Positions 41,593 through 49,918 of a stretch of DNA of 64,000 nt are shown one piece after another. How positions within the stretch are numbered: position 1 is the first letter of the stretch; every line of letters begins with the position of its first letter. The DNA comes from Saprospiraceae bacterium (GTDB lineage: Bacteria; Bacteroidota; Bacteroidia; Chitinophagales; Saprospiraceae): positions 1 to 64,000 of the forward strand of contig JADJLN010000010.1 of NCBI GenBank assembly GCA_016710115.1. The letters run 5' to 3'. The position numbers were made by a program, and so were the translations under genes. The notes beneath the pieces were generated by a model. The model ran no database searches. It was not told the origin of the DNA and was given only the letters and a program-made list of their open reading frames with translations.

Positions 41593-42537
41593 ATGAAATA
41601 TGTCCTCTATTCCGTTCTTGTTTCTGTTCTGCTGATCACCGGTTGCGTCAGTCAGCGGCCGACCCAGGTCAGGACTATGGCCGATATAGGGTATCCGTTT
41701 CCTGTCAGACAGGTGGTGCTGGACAATGATCTGTCTGTTGCCTACATGGATGAAGGCACCGGTGATCAGACCCTGTTGTTTATTCATGGATTGGGCAGTT
41801 ACGCACCAGCCTGGAAAAAGAATATGGACGGACTGAAGAACGAGTTCCGTTGCATCGCAATCGATCTTCCCGGATATGGTCATTCTTCGAAAGGGGATTA
41901 TCCAGGTGATATGCGGTTTTATGCAGATATCGTTGCTCAGTTGATCCACAAACTGGATCTTGCCCATGTCACGCTGGTCGGCCATTCCATGGGAGGGCAG
42001 ATCGCTGTAACGACAGGGTTGGGTTATCCCGAACTGATCGATCAACTTGTTCTGGTCGCACCGGCCGGATACGAACAGTTTACCAACGGGCAGCGGCAAT
42101 GGTTTCGGGAAATTCTCACATCGGATGCGGTCAGATTGACGACGGTGAACCAGATCCGGGAAAATTTTGCCACCAATTTTTACCGCTTTCCAAAAGATGC
42201 AGAATTCATGATCCAGGACAGGATTGCCATGCGCACGGCAGATGATTTTCGCTGGTATTGTGATATCATCCCAAAAAACGTCCGGGGGATGGTCAATGAC
42301 CCTGTGTATGACTTTCTGCCCAACCTGACCATGCCCGTGCTGTCCCTGTTTGGAGAATATGACAATCTGATCCCCAACCGGTTTCTCAACGGCGGTTCAA
42401 CTCTGGAGATCGCCAGACAGGGAAGCAGCCGGATCCCGCAATCCGTGCTCATTATGATCGAAAAGGCCGGCCATTTTGTGCAATTTGAAAAAAGCGATGA
42501 AGTCAATGCGGCTATTCGAGGTTTCCTGAAGGCTTAG
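41593..42537 (+). CDS. Alpha/beta hydrolase lipoprotein
   Basis: This 314-residue hydrolase is anchored by a lipoprotein signal (LVSVLLITGC, Cys near residue 18) and is a paralogue of the cytoplasmic enzyme at 36,808. It shows HGLGSYAPAW, the nucleophile GHSMGGQ, the acid in FGEYDNLIP and the catalytic His in KAGHFVQFE. Anchoring next to an outer-membrane barrel suggests action in the periplasm or at the cell surface. The likely job is hydrolysis of an ester substrate that then crosses the membranes through the barrel and symporters, but direct evidence is absent. Its stop overlaps the convergent symporter's stop by four bases (TTAG). Confidence 0.87.
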   Translation: MKYVLYSVLVSVLLITGCVSQRPTQVRTMADIGYPFPVRQVVLDNDLSVAYMDEGTGDQTLLFIHGLGSYAPAWKKNMDGLKNEFRCIAIDLPGYGHSSKGDYPGDMRFYADIVAQLIHKLDLAHVTLVGHSMGGQIAVTTGLGYPELIDQLVLVAPAGYEQFTNGQRQWFREILTSDAVRLTTVNQIRENFATNFYRFPKDAEFMIQDRIAMRTADDFRWYCDIIPKNVRGMVNDPVYDFLPNLTMPVLSLFGEYDNLIPNRFLNGGSTLEIARQGSSRIPQSVLIMIEKAGHFVQFEKSDEVNAAIRGFLKA

Positions 42538-43955
42538 GCCGAATGCGGGGAAACAATTGATTTCAGAAATCCTGATGATCCGATGAACATGCCCAGAATA
42601 CTGAATCCCAATCCGTACAGGATGGCCGGGATTTCCGTTCCTATCCATTCACAAATCAACCAGGCGACCATACCAGCCAGCATCGCACACATGGCTCCGG
42701 TACTGTTGGCTTTCGGCCAGTAGAAACCTGCGGTCAGGGGGATGAACAGGGAAACCAGACTCAGAGCTGAACTCTGTGCTACAAGGTCATAAATATCGGC
42801 ATTCCATGATGCCATTAACACAGATGCGAGAGCAACACCGATCACGGAGAATCGGATCACACGCAGGATATGTTCATCGGTGGGGTTTTTCATTCTGGGT
42901 CGGATGATATTTTCGCCGATCACTGTGGCCGGTGCCAGAATGGCCCCACTTGTTGTGCTCAGAATGGCAGAAAGAAGGGCTCCGAAGAAGAGTACCTGCA
43001 CAGGAAGGGAACTGTGAGCCAGGACCAGAGCCGGTAAGAATCCCTGATCATTGTCGGTGATCAGTTCAGGGTACAAATGCCTTCCAAACAGGACGATTGC
43101 CAGTGGGATCATGGCAATTGTCAGGTACATTCCTCCGCTGATCCAGGATGCTCGGACAGCTGCTTTCTCCGATCGTACGGACATCACCCGCTGGAAAATA
43201 TCCTGTTGTGGAATAGACCCCAGTCCAATTGTGATCCAGGCGGCTACCCAATGTAATACCGGCATGGGTTTGAGCTCAGGTGTGAATTGAAAGAAGTGGT
43301 CGGGCAGTGCATTGACCACGGGGCCCCAACCGCCGGTTTGCTGATAGAGCGACCAGCAAACAGCCAGAAGGCCGGAAATGATCAGAATGGTCTGGATGAA
43401 ATCTGTAATGGACACGGACCACATCCCCCCTTTATAGGTATAGACAAGCACGACCAGTGTGCACATGAGGATGCCTGCATAGAACGGAACGCCGGCTACT
43501 GTCTGGAGAATAATCGACATGGCAACCAGTTGGGCGGCGATCCAACCGAAATAGGAAGGTACCATAAACAGCGCAGACACCAGCTCCACTTGTGCATTGT
43601 ACCGTTGACGATAATAATCGTTGAAGGTTAGAATGTTTTCGCGGTAGAGACGACGGGCAAAAAATGCCCCGACCAGCATCAGACACAGCGCCGCTCCAAA
43701 GGGATCTTCGATTACGGCAAGAACGCCACCTTCAGCAAATTCTGCAGAAGCACCGAGGATCGTTTCCGAGCCAAACCAGGTTGCAAAAAGTGCTGAGGCA
43801 CCGACAAGCATGGGCATCTGCCGACCCGCCAGGACAAAATCCCGGCTGTTATGGACCTTTCGGGAAGCCCAAAGCCCGATGGCAATCGTGGCTGCCAGAT
43901 AGAGCAGAATGAATGCGACCAGAATCATGCGGGATTGAAGATAGGACACTCGCAT
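42534..43955 (-). CDS. Sodium:solute symporter (SSS family), second copy
   Basis: This 473-residue, 12-13-helix transporter belongs to the SSS family but is only distantly related to the one at 34,983. It shows FVLAGRQMPMLVGASALFAT, WFGSETILGASAEFAEGGVL, YTYKGGMWSVSITDFIQTIL and a GALLSAILSTTSGAILAPAT Na+-site helix. The KGGMWSVSxTDFxQ stretch is common to proline/SCFA-like members. The exact substrate is unknown. It lies downstream of phaC on the same strand with a terminator between, and converges with the lipoprotein hydrolase. Confidence 0.9.
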   Translation of the reverse strand: MRVSYLQSRMILVAFILLYLAATIAIGLWASRKVHNSRDFVLAGRQMPMLVGASALFATWFGSETILGASAEFAEGGVLAVIEDPFGAALCLMLVGAFFARRLYRENILTFNDYYRQRYNAQVELVSALFMVPSYFGWIAAQLVAMSIILQTVAGVPFYAGILMCTLVVLVYTYKGGMWSVSITDFIQTILIISGLLAVCWSLYQQTGGWGPVVNALPDHFFQFTPELKPMPVLHWVAAWITIGLGSIPQQDIFQRVMSVRSEKAAVRASWISGGMYLTIAMIPLAIVLFGRHLYPELITDNDQGFLPALVLAHSSLPVQVLFFGALLSAILSTTSGAILAPATVIGENIIRPRMKNPTDEHILRVIRFSVIGVALASVLMASWNADIYDLVAQSSALSLVSLFIPLTAGFYWPKANSTGAMCAMLAGMVAWLICEWIGTEIPAILYGLGFSILGMFIGSSGFLKSIVSPHSA

Positions 43956-44013
43956 TTTACTCCCCCCGGCAGGTAGAAAAAAATAGCGGAATGCCTGATC
44001 CGGGATGGGGAAG

Positions 44014-44044
44014 TCAAAAAAAAGTGCCTCCCGAGGGAGGCACT
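44014..44044 (-). terminator. Terminator downstream of phaC
   Basis: AGTGCCTCCC (44,023-44,032) pairs with GGGAGGCACT (44,035-44,044), with A8 on the plus side giving a T run on the minus strand. It ends the phasin-phaE-phaC transcription unit before the symporter gene. Confidence 0.9.
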
Positions 44045-44089
44045 AACTATTCAACCAAACCAAATGCGTAATAAACGTCTTGCTTATCT

Positions 44090-45136
44090 TTATTTGTCCC
44101 GATCGACGAGCCACTGGGCTACCGCCGTGGTCAACATTTTCTGGGATCGACTGCCGACAAAAACACCGATATGTCCACCGGGGAATTCCATCAGTTCCTT
44201 GTCTTTTGAACCGATCAGATCGTTGATCGGACGGGTGCTGTCCGGTGGCACGATATGGTCGTCTTTGGCATAAATCGTGAGCACAGGCATGGAGATCTTT
44301 TTCAGATCCACAATCTGTCCGCCCAGCTCGAAGGTGCCTTCTGCCAGTTTGTTTTGCTGGTAGAGGTCCTTGATAAATTTCCGGTACGTCTCACCAGCCT
44401 GGGCAGGGGAGTCAGAAACCCATTTTTCCATGCGCAGGAAATTCATCAGACTGGCTTTGTCCTTAGCCACGTCATTGAACCCATAATACTTGCGCATCTT
44501 ATTCATCGGTTTGAGGAGGTCAAAACCGAAATTCAGGAAGTCACCCGGGATCAGTCCTCCGAAGGATTCGACCATGGTATCGACGTCCATTTCCCGCGAC
44601 CACTTGAACAGGAGGCCATCATTGTCAGCAAACTCGACCGGTGTGACCAGTGTGATCAGGTTTTTGATCTTGTCGGGATTCAGTGCACTGTAGATCAGGC
44701 TGAATGTACCACCCTGGCAGACACCGAGAAGATTGACTTTTTCGATCCCGTGTGCGTTGCGCACATAGTCTACACAGTTGTTCAGGTCGCCCAGGATATA
44801 ATCCTCCATGGACTTGTACCGGTCTGTCCGGGTGGGGTATCCCCAGTCGATGACATAGACATCGATCCCTTCCGAGATCAACTTGCGAATGAAGCTGCGA
44901 TCGGGCTGAAGGTCCATCATTGCCCAGCGATTGACCAGAGCGTAGCTGATGATCACCGGTGTTTTAGCCTTCGGCTTTTCATTGCGGGTGAAGTGGAACA
45001 ATTTGACTTTTCCGTCTTCCCAAACGACCTCACGAGGAGCCGTTGCGACATCCACTTCATTGATATCGCCGATGTTTTTGATGGCGTCGGCAGCCGTATT
45101 TACCTTTTCGACGATGTTATCTGTCCAGTTTGCCAT
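44090..45136 (-). CDS. phaC: PHA synthase catalytic subunit PhaC (class III)
   Basis: This 348-residue enzyme polymerises (R)-3-hydroxyacyl-CoA into PHA at the granule surface, with PhaE. It has the class III length and the lipase-like box with Cys nucleophile GVCQGG (Cys140). It also shows the PhaC signature VYVIDWGYPTRTDR, TLVTPVEFAD, the catalytic Asp in YAKDDHIVPP and the His in FPGGHIGVFVGS. It lies downstream of phaE on the same strand with a 94-base spacer that holds a terminator-like hairpin. The order phasin, phaE, phaC is unusual compared with the common phaC-phaE order. Confidence 0.95.
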   Translation of the reverse strand: MANWTDNIVEKVNTAADAIKNIGDINEVDVATAPREVVWEDGKVKLFHFTRNEKPKAKTPVIISYALVNRWAMMDLQPDRSFIRKLISEGIDVYVIDWGYPTRTDRYKSMEDYILGDLNNCVDYVRNAHGIEKVNLLGVCQGGTFSLIYSALNPDKIKNLITLVTPVEFADNDGLLFKWSREMDVDTMVESFGGLIPGDFLNFGFDLLKPMNKMRKYYGFNDVAKDKASLMNFLRMEKWVSDSPAQAGETYRKFIKDLYQQNKLAEGTFELGGQIVDLKKISMPVLTIYAKDDHIVPPDSTRPINDLIGSKDKELMEFPGGHIGVFVGSRSQKMLTTAVAQWLVDRDK

Positions 45137-45165
45137 TGGTTCAGGTCTTTCTTTGGAAAAAATAA

Positions 45166-45227
45166 GGTTGCGTAGCCCTCCCTCATTTCAGGTCAATGAC
45201 CCGATAGAAGGCTACGCCAACCTGAAA
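45166..45227 (-). terminator. Terminator-like hairpin with competing stem between phaE and phaC
   Basis: GGTTGCGTAGCC (45,166-45,177) pairs with GGCTACGCCAACC (45,210-45,222) over 12 bp with one bulge. On the minus strand it is followed by TTATTTTTT. A second pair, TTTCAGGT (45,186-45,193) with ACCTGAAA (45,220-45,227), interleaves with it and shares bases, so the two stems compete or form a pseudoknot. This could lower or regulate phaC expression relative to phaE and the phasin. Confidence 0.6.
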
Positions 45228-45230
45228 AGT

Positions 45231-46736
45231 TTAAACCAGTGAATTGGTTTTCAGCAATTCTCTTGCCTGGCTGGCCCAGTCATCGCGCATGGCGCGACCC
45301 TTGAAAGCCGGAATCAGGTCATCGATCATCGCATAAACGGTAGCATCCATTTTTGCGAGTTGCTTGTAGCTGGTAATCCCGATCTCGTTCAACAGGTTTT
45401 CCAGTTTTTCACCGATCCCTTTGATTTCCTTGAGATCATCCGATTTGCCTTTTTCAGCCTTGCCGATCAGATTGATCACGGCATCGGATGAAACGACTTG
45501 AGGTGATGGAGCACTTTTTTTGGACACTCCGTTTACCTCAGGCGTCATGGCGCCAATACGAGCCTCAAGTTCGCGCATGCGACGACGAAGCAGGGTGGTT
45601 TCTTTTGCCAGATCATCTGCTTCACGCTTGGTCATGAAAGGCCAATCCTTGAAGATGTTTTCCAACATTTCGTCGTAGATCATCTTGGATTTGGCGCCAC
45701 TGGCCAAGACCTGATTTTGGGTCACCGTGTATTCCTCCGTGTGCATCGTCTCGACGATCGCATTTTCCAGACGGTTCATGTAGTCTGTGAAGAAGGTATC
45801 GAAAGAAGGCATGTCGTGGTCCTTGTTATAAGACTCGCGAGCTTCCTGCATCATGGAAGGGAGGACCTGAGCCCCGGCATCCAGAACCATTTTCTGCAAC
45901 TTGGCAGAGTGGTGCAGGTATGCCAGGTAGGAGAACTGCATCTCCTTCAGTGACCGAAGGACTTCCGCCTGGGTTTCATCGCCTGTGACATGGAAGTACG
46001 GCTCCAGGTTCTGCTTCATCACCTCCTTGATACTGTTCATGAAGGGGAAGAACTGGTCGGTCTGCTGGTTGGACCAGTTGGTAAAAGCCTCATTCATTTC
46101 CAGAACCTGCTCTTCAGCAGCCGGGAACATCTTCAATGCCGCAGCACGCAACTGCTCAAAAAATTGATTTGCCTGACGAGTCACTTCATCCAGATCCTTC
46201 ATTGGCTTGAAGCCCATCACTTTTCCCACAGCATCCGCATATTGAGCCGGATTGACCATCTGCCAGATCACCTTTGGCTCAACCAGACCGTTTTTGATCA
46301 TGCCCTGGATGTTTTCCCATTGCGTGGTAAACATCTTGTACATGTCCATATACGTCTGGAAATGTGGCCGCAGTTGTTCAGGGAGTTTATTCTTGAATGC
46401 ATCGGCATACCATGTTTCCGTCTGACGGGCGAATTGCTTCCACATATCAGATGGTTCGGTACCCATGGACGGGGTCTTGGTCATGGCCTGTTGAGCCATA
46501 TCCATCCATTGTTTCATGAAGTTTCCCTGCATGTCCTGCCATTGTCTGGCCAGGTCAGGTTGGTTGCCCAACATGCCGGTTGTCTTCTCCATGGCATCTT
46601 TCCAGAAACGCTCCTGCTGATTCCACCACTCCTTCATCGGGTCGGTAGAAGCCTGTGACTGGCCGGCAAAACCCTTTACGGAATCCTGCCATGCCTTCCA
46701 GAAATCGCCTGTTTTGTTGAGGTCCATCCAATTCAT
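45231..46736 (-). CDS. phaE: PHA synthase subunit PhaE with C-terminal helix-hairpin-helix domain
   Basis: This 501-residue protein activates PhaC in class III PHA synthases. Residues 1-350 match PhaE: FWKAWQDSVKGFAG start, LARQWQDMQGNFMKQWMDMA, WQMVNPAQYADAVGKVMGFK and QFSYLAYLHHSAKLQKMVLD. Residues 420-500 are an addition. A linker is followed by LKEIKGIGEKLENLLNEIGI and TSYKQLAKMDATVYAMIDDL, the helix-hairpin-helix tail found in diverse proteins and often nucleic-acid-binding. Usual PhaE subunits are 350-400 residues without it. It is predicted to sit on the PHA granule; a link to the nucleoid is speculation. The gene lies between the phasin and phaC genes. Confidence 0.9.
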   Translation of the reverse strand: MNWMDLNKTGDFWKAWQDSVKGFAGQSQASTDPMKEWWNQQERFWKDAMEKTTGMLGNQPDLARQWQDMQGNFMKQWMDMAQQAMTKTPSMGTEPSDMWKQFARQTETWYADAFKNKLPEQLRPHFQTYMDMYKMFTTQWENIQGMIKNGLVEPKVIWQMVNPAQYADAVGKVMGFKPMKDLDEVTRQANQFFEQLRAAALKMFPAAEEQVLEMNEAFTNWSNQQTDQFFPFMNSIKEVMKQNLEPYFHVTGDETQAEVLRSLKEMQFSYLAYLHHSAKLQKMVLDAGAQVLPSMMQEARESYNKDHDMPSFDTFFTDYMNRLENAIVETMHTEEYTVTQNQVLASGAKSKMIYDEMLENIFKDWPFMTKREADDLAKETTLLRRRMRELEARIGAMTPEVNGVSKKSAPSPQVVSSDAVINLIGKAEKGKSDDLKEIKGIGEKLENLLNEIGITSYKQLAKMDATVYAMIDDLIPAFKGRAMRDDWASQARELLKTNSLV

Positions 46737-46787
46737 GATCGGGGGTTATTTAGTTTGGAAAAGTGAGATCTGATACAGCAGATCAGA

Positions 46788-47246
46788 CTAGTTCCACATG
46801 GAACGGAATGCATCCATGTTCTTCTTCGTGGTGTCCACCATCGCATTCAGGTTTTCGCTGTAGATGTCGAACATGCGGGCAAACGGGTTGTCAGCTTTTG
46901 GCTCATTGGCTGCAGTAATGGCTTCACGATAGAATTCCAACGTTTTGTTGGCATAGTTCATCTGAACTTCCATTGCCTTGGTCCACTGCTCGGTCACCCC
47001 TTCGATGCCTTTTTCCATCATTTCCGGCTTGGTCGCAGCTTCCATCAACTGCTTCTGCTCCTTCATGAAGGCATCAAACAGTTCTTTCCCCTTTTTGGTC
47101 CAGTTGTCTTCAACTTTGAAGATTTCCATTGCCTTCTGGGTGTTGTTGGTGATGGTGTCAACCAACTTGGTCTGGTTTTCAACCAGGATTTCGAATGGGA
47201 AGATGGGCGCTTTCATTGTGGTCGTTTTTTTCGTTGTGGTCTTCAT
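46788..47246 (-). CDS. phaP: Phasin-family granule protein
   Basis: This 152-residue amphipathic helical protein has a KTTTKKTTT N-terminus and a phasin-like body (PFEILVENQTKLVDTITNNT, EQWTKAMEVQMNYANKTLEF, DIYSENLNAMVDTTKKNMDA). Phasins coat PHA granules and control their size and number. The assignment rests on composition, length, pattern and position directly upstream of phaE and phaC. The start at 47246 follows a TACCTTTG box (47,264-47,271) by 17 bases. Confidence 0.82.
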   Translation of the reverse strand: MKTTTKKTTTMKAPIFPFEILVENQTKLVDTITNNTQKAMEIFKVEDNWTKKGKELFDAFMKEQKQLMEAATKPEMMEKGIEGVTEQWTKAMEVQMNYANKTLEFYREAITAANEPKADNPFARMFDIYSENLNAMVDTTKKNMDAFRSMWN

Positions 47247-47672
47247 GGTTCAAATCTTTACTGCAAAGGTATCCTCAACATGACCCTGTGCCCGCATCAA
47301 ACCGGATATTTATGAATATGACAATGGCTATACATTGTTTGTTAAAGTTTATAATAGATTGATATATAGATTGATAACGTGTAATCATAGAATGTGACAA
47401 TAGAAGTATATTTCTTGATAATGAGTGAGGAGAGCAGAAATTTGCGATGGATCTGAGGTCTTTAATCCTGATTATTTGCGAACATTACCCGTTAATCGCT
47501 GTAATTTACGATAAGTCACACTTTCTAAAATTATTGGTAATTAACTAAAAATCAATATTATATATTAATAATGGTAATCGTTAATGATTAAATCATACCC
47601 TTGTAACTCTCAATCCCTTAATGAATCGGGACAGATGCCGGTTAGATTTGTTGCCTGACTAATACAAACAAC
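47247..47672. promoter_or_regulatory. AT-rich divergent promoter region of the phasin and SDR genes
   Basis: No gene is seen, and base composition is far richer in A+T than the flanks. Toward the phasin gene there is a -7 box TACCTTTG (47,264-47,271, minus strand). Toward the SDR gene there is TAGATTTG (47,643-47,650, plus strand). Inverted repeats that could be operators are ACAATG-6-CATTGT (47,321-47,338), TATTA-5-TAATA (47,556-47,570) and TAATC-6-GATTA (47,575-47,590). Confidence 0.6.
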
Positions 47673-48416
47673 ATGAAACGTCTGGAGAACAATATTGCCA
47701 TCATTACCGGTGGCGCTATGGGTATTGGAAAAGCCACAGCTCTTCGATTTGCACGGGAGGGAGCCCGGGTCGCCATTTGGGATGTCAACCAGGAAAAGGC
47801 GCAAGCTGTAGTGGATCAGATCAAAGCGGAAGGAGGCATGGCCAAATTCTACGCTGTCAATACGATGGACCAGGAGCAGGTCACCGCAGCAGCTGCAGCA
47901 GTGAACAGTGATTTTGGCCGGATCGATATCCTCATCAATAATGCCGGGATCACCCGGGATTCGAGTTTGAAGAAAATGACGCGGGATCAATGGGATCTGG
48001 TCATCGGTGTCAATCTGACAGGTGTTTACCTCTGCACACAGGCTGTTGTGCCCTACATGGAGGCCAACCATTACGGTCGCATCATCAATGCATCTTCGGT
48101 TGTCGGATTGACCGGCAATTTCGGTCAGACCAATTATGCAGCGACCAAGTCGGGCGTGATTGGCATGTCGAAAGTCTGGGCTCGCGAATTTGGCCGCAAA
48201 GGCATCACGTCCAATGCAGTGGCTCCAGGATTCATTCACACAGAAATGATGGATTCCATCCCGGAGGATGTACTCGAAAACCTCACCAGTCGAACACCCC
48301 TGCAGCGGTTGGGCACGGTGGATGAATTGGCCAATACCTATCTGTTTCTGGCCTCTTCGGAATCGAGCTTTATCAATGGTGCAGTGATCAGTGTCGATGG
48401 CGGGTTGTCACTCTGA
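47673..48416 (+). CDS. SDR reductase, FabG/PhaB-like
   Basis: This 247-residue short-chain dehydrogenase shows TGGAMGIGKATALRF (cofactor loop), NNAGITRDSSLKKM, the catalytic Ser in INASSVVGLTGNFGQ, YAATKSG (Tyr/Lys), APGFIHTEMMDSIP and a C-terminal VDGGLSL. It is closest in kind to 3-oxoacyl-ACP or acetoacetyl-CoA reductases. Divergence from the phasin-phaE-phaC operon suggests it supplies 3-hydroxyacyl-CoA for polymer synthesis. The PhaB at 32,843 is a second such enzyme. I leave the symbol open because fabG and phaB cannot be told apart here. Confidence 0.88.
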   Translation: MKRLENNIAIITGGAMGIGKATALRFAREGARVAIWDVNQEKAQAVVDQIKAEGGMAKFYAVNTMDQEQVTAAAAAVNSDFGRIDILINNAGITRDSSLKKMTRDQWDLVIGVNLTGVYLCTQAVVPYMEANHYGRIINASSVVGLTGNFGQTNYAATKSGVIGMSKVWAREFGRKGITSNAVAPGFIHTEMMDSIPEDVLENLTSRTPLQRLGTVDELANTYLFLASSESSFINGAVISVDGGLSL

Positions 48417-48458
48417 CCGGAATCACACCCTCCACCGGATATTCTGTAATTTTCCGAA

Positions 48459-49877
48459 GTGAAACAGAAACTCCGGAAATTCCAGGAATTCGCCGATGGC
48501 CTCCTTCCCCATGAAACGGGATGGCTGGTCCAGGTGCATCAGTTCACTGACCCGGAGAAGATCGCCATCCTCGAGCGTTTGGATCACAATAGCCGGTTGA
48601 TCCACCAGCCTCTTGCATTTGATGAACTGATCGACAAACGGAAGTACTCCTATATTATCTCCTGGGTTGGTGAACGGCTGGCGACCATTGATGTCGATTT
48701 CCAATTTCGTCAGCTGGTCCATCTGGAGGAACAGATCGCCACGGACGCTATCCAGCCTGAGGAAGAGCGGCAACTTTCCCGCATACTCAAGGAAACAGAT
48801 CACCGGAGCTACAACTTCACCAAGATCTACGAACTGGCCCGGCTGTATCGCCATTTTCTGCTGATCCGGATGCGATACCGTCAGGATCAGGAAGTTGATG
48901 AATTTCTCCACAGATACCGGGCACAATACGACCATTCCCGCGATATCAGTGATAAAATCCATGATGCGACCCAGGATATTGTCAAGCAATATGCCGGTAG
49001 TCCTGCAGAGTCCATTCAATGGGAGCGGTGGCTCACGGATGTGTTTTCCGACGAGCAGATGGACGGCACAAACCGCTACATGGCCCTGGTCCGACTGACT
49101 TTTCTCTACTTCAACTACAAACAATTCGGCCCCCTCCGCGAAAAATTTGATGCTTATGATGCGCTGCTGACCCGGGGGATCTATTACTCGCGGCGACTGT
49201 TGATCAATTACTACAGTAATCGGCTGTTGCTCCACAATTTCTGCAGTGAATACGACCAGGCCATCTGGTACGGTTACCTCTCCATCCGGGAACGAAATAC
49301 CGACTACATCCACTATGTCAATACGCTGAGTGGCGTCCTCCTCCGGCAACAGTTGCACGAACAGGCCCTGACAGTCATGCGGAAAGCCTATCCGGAATTG
49401 AAAGCCACCCTGTCCTTTCATAATCGGCTGGTCTTTGTCGCTTTCTATTTGCGTGGCTTGCATGCCAACGGCTTATTGACCAATGCCGAGAATTATGCTG
49501 AATCCTTCCTGAGGGCCTATAGCCAGGAGATCTTCGATCACCGCTGGCACCTGTTTTTCACGGTGTTTTTCGATATTCTCCTCCATCGGGACAAAACGGC
49601 CCGCCTGGTTCGTCTCGCCCGAAAATACCGGGTCGTTCAGCGGGAAAAAGAACAGGCCGAACGATCGGGCACTCACCCTTACATTCTGTGGCAATACACG
49701 CTGGCGGCCTATATCGAAATGAAAATCACCCGGGCCAGGCTGGAAGAAGTAGTCGCCCAACTCCCCACCTCGGATGATACGATCAGCGGACCGGGCCTGA
49801 ATGCCTTTCTGGTTCATTTGCGCCGGTTGGCACCGGAAGTGCTCCGCCATCAGCGCGAACATCCCGGCGAACGCTGA
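48459..49877 (+). CDS. Conserved helical protein of unknown function
   Basis: This 472-residue soluble protein with GTG start is mostly alpha-helical and probably a TPR-like solenoid. Stretches such as FYLRGLHANGLLTNAENYAE, LVRLTFLYFNYKQFGPLREK and NTLSGVLLRQQLHEQALTVM pair helices as in TPRs. No catalytic motif or membrane segment was seen. A TAATTTTC element lies four bases before the GTG. It is followed 42 bases later by tgt and may share its transcript. No named family was recognised. Confidence 0.75.
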   Translation: MKQKLRKFQEFADGLLPHETGWLVQVHQFTDPEKIAILERLDHNSRLIHQPLAFDELIDKRKYSYIISWVGERLATIDVDFQFRQLVHLEEQIATDAIQPEEERQLSRILKETDHRSYNFTKIYELARLYRHFLLIRMRYRQDQEVDEFLHRYRAQYDHSRDISDKIHDATQDIVKQYAGSPAESIQWERWLTDVFSDEQMDGTNRYMALVRLTFLYFNYKQFGPLREKFDAYDALLTRGIYYSRRLLINYYSNRLLLHNFCSEYDQAIWYGYLSIRERNTDYIHYVNTLSGVLLRQQLHEQALTVMRKAYPELKATLSFHNRLVFVAFYLRGLHANGLLTNAENYAESFLRAYSQEIFDHRWHLFFTVFFDILLHRDKTARLVRLARKYRVVQREKEQAERSGTHPYILWQYTLAAYIEMKITRARLEEVVAQLPTSDDTISGPGLNAFLVHLRRLAPEVLRHQREHPGER

Positions 49878-49904
49878 ACCACACGTCATCTTCCCTTTTC
49901 AGCC

Positions 49905-49912
49905 TACCTTTG
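49905..49912 (+). promoter_or_regulatory. -7 box adjacent to tgt start
   Basis: TACCTTTG lies six bases (CCCTCC) upstream of the ATG at 49919. The arrangement nearly duplicates that at 36,794-36,808. It implies a very short or absent leader for tgt. Confidence 0.6.
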
Positions 49913-49918
49913 CCCTCC

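Noticed and set aside
44255..45175. Plus-strand open frame (306 codons) opposite phaC
   Set aside because: phaC on the other strand is unambiguous.
48423..49463. Minus-strand open frame (346 codons) opposite the gene before tgt
   Set aside because: The plus-strand reading is longer, soluble and helical, and fits the tgt operon direction; the minus reading looks like antisense translation.
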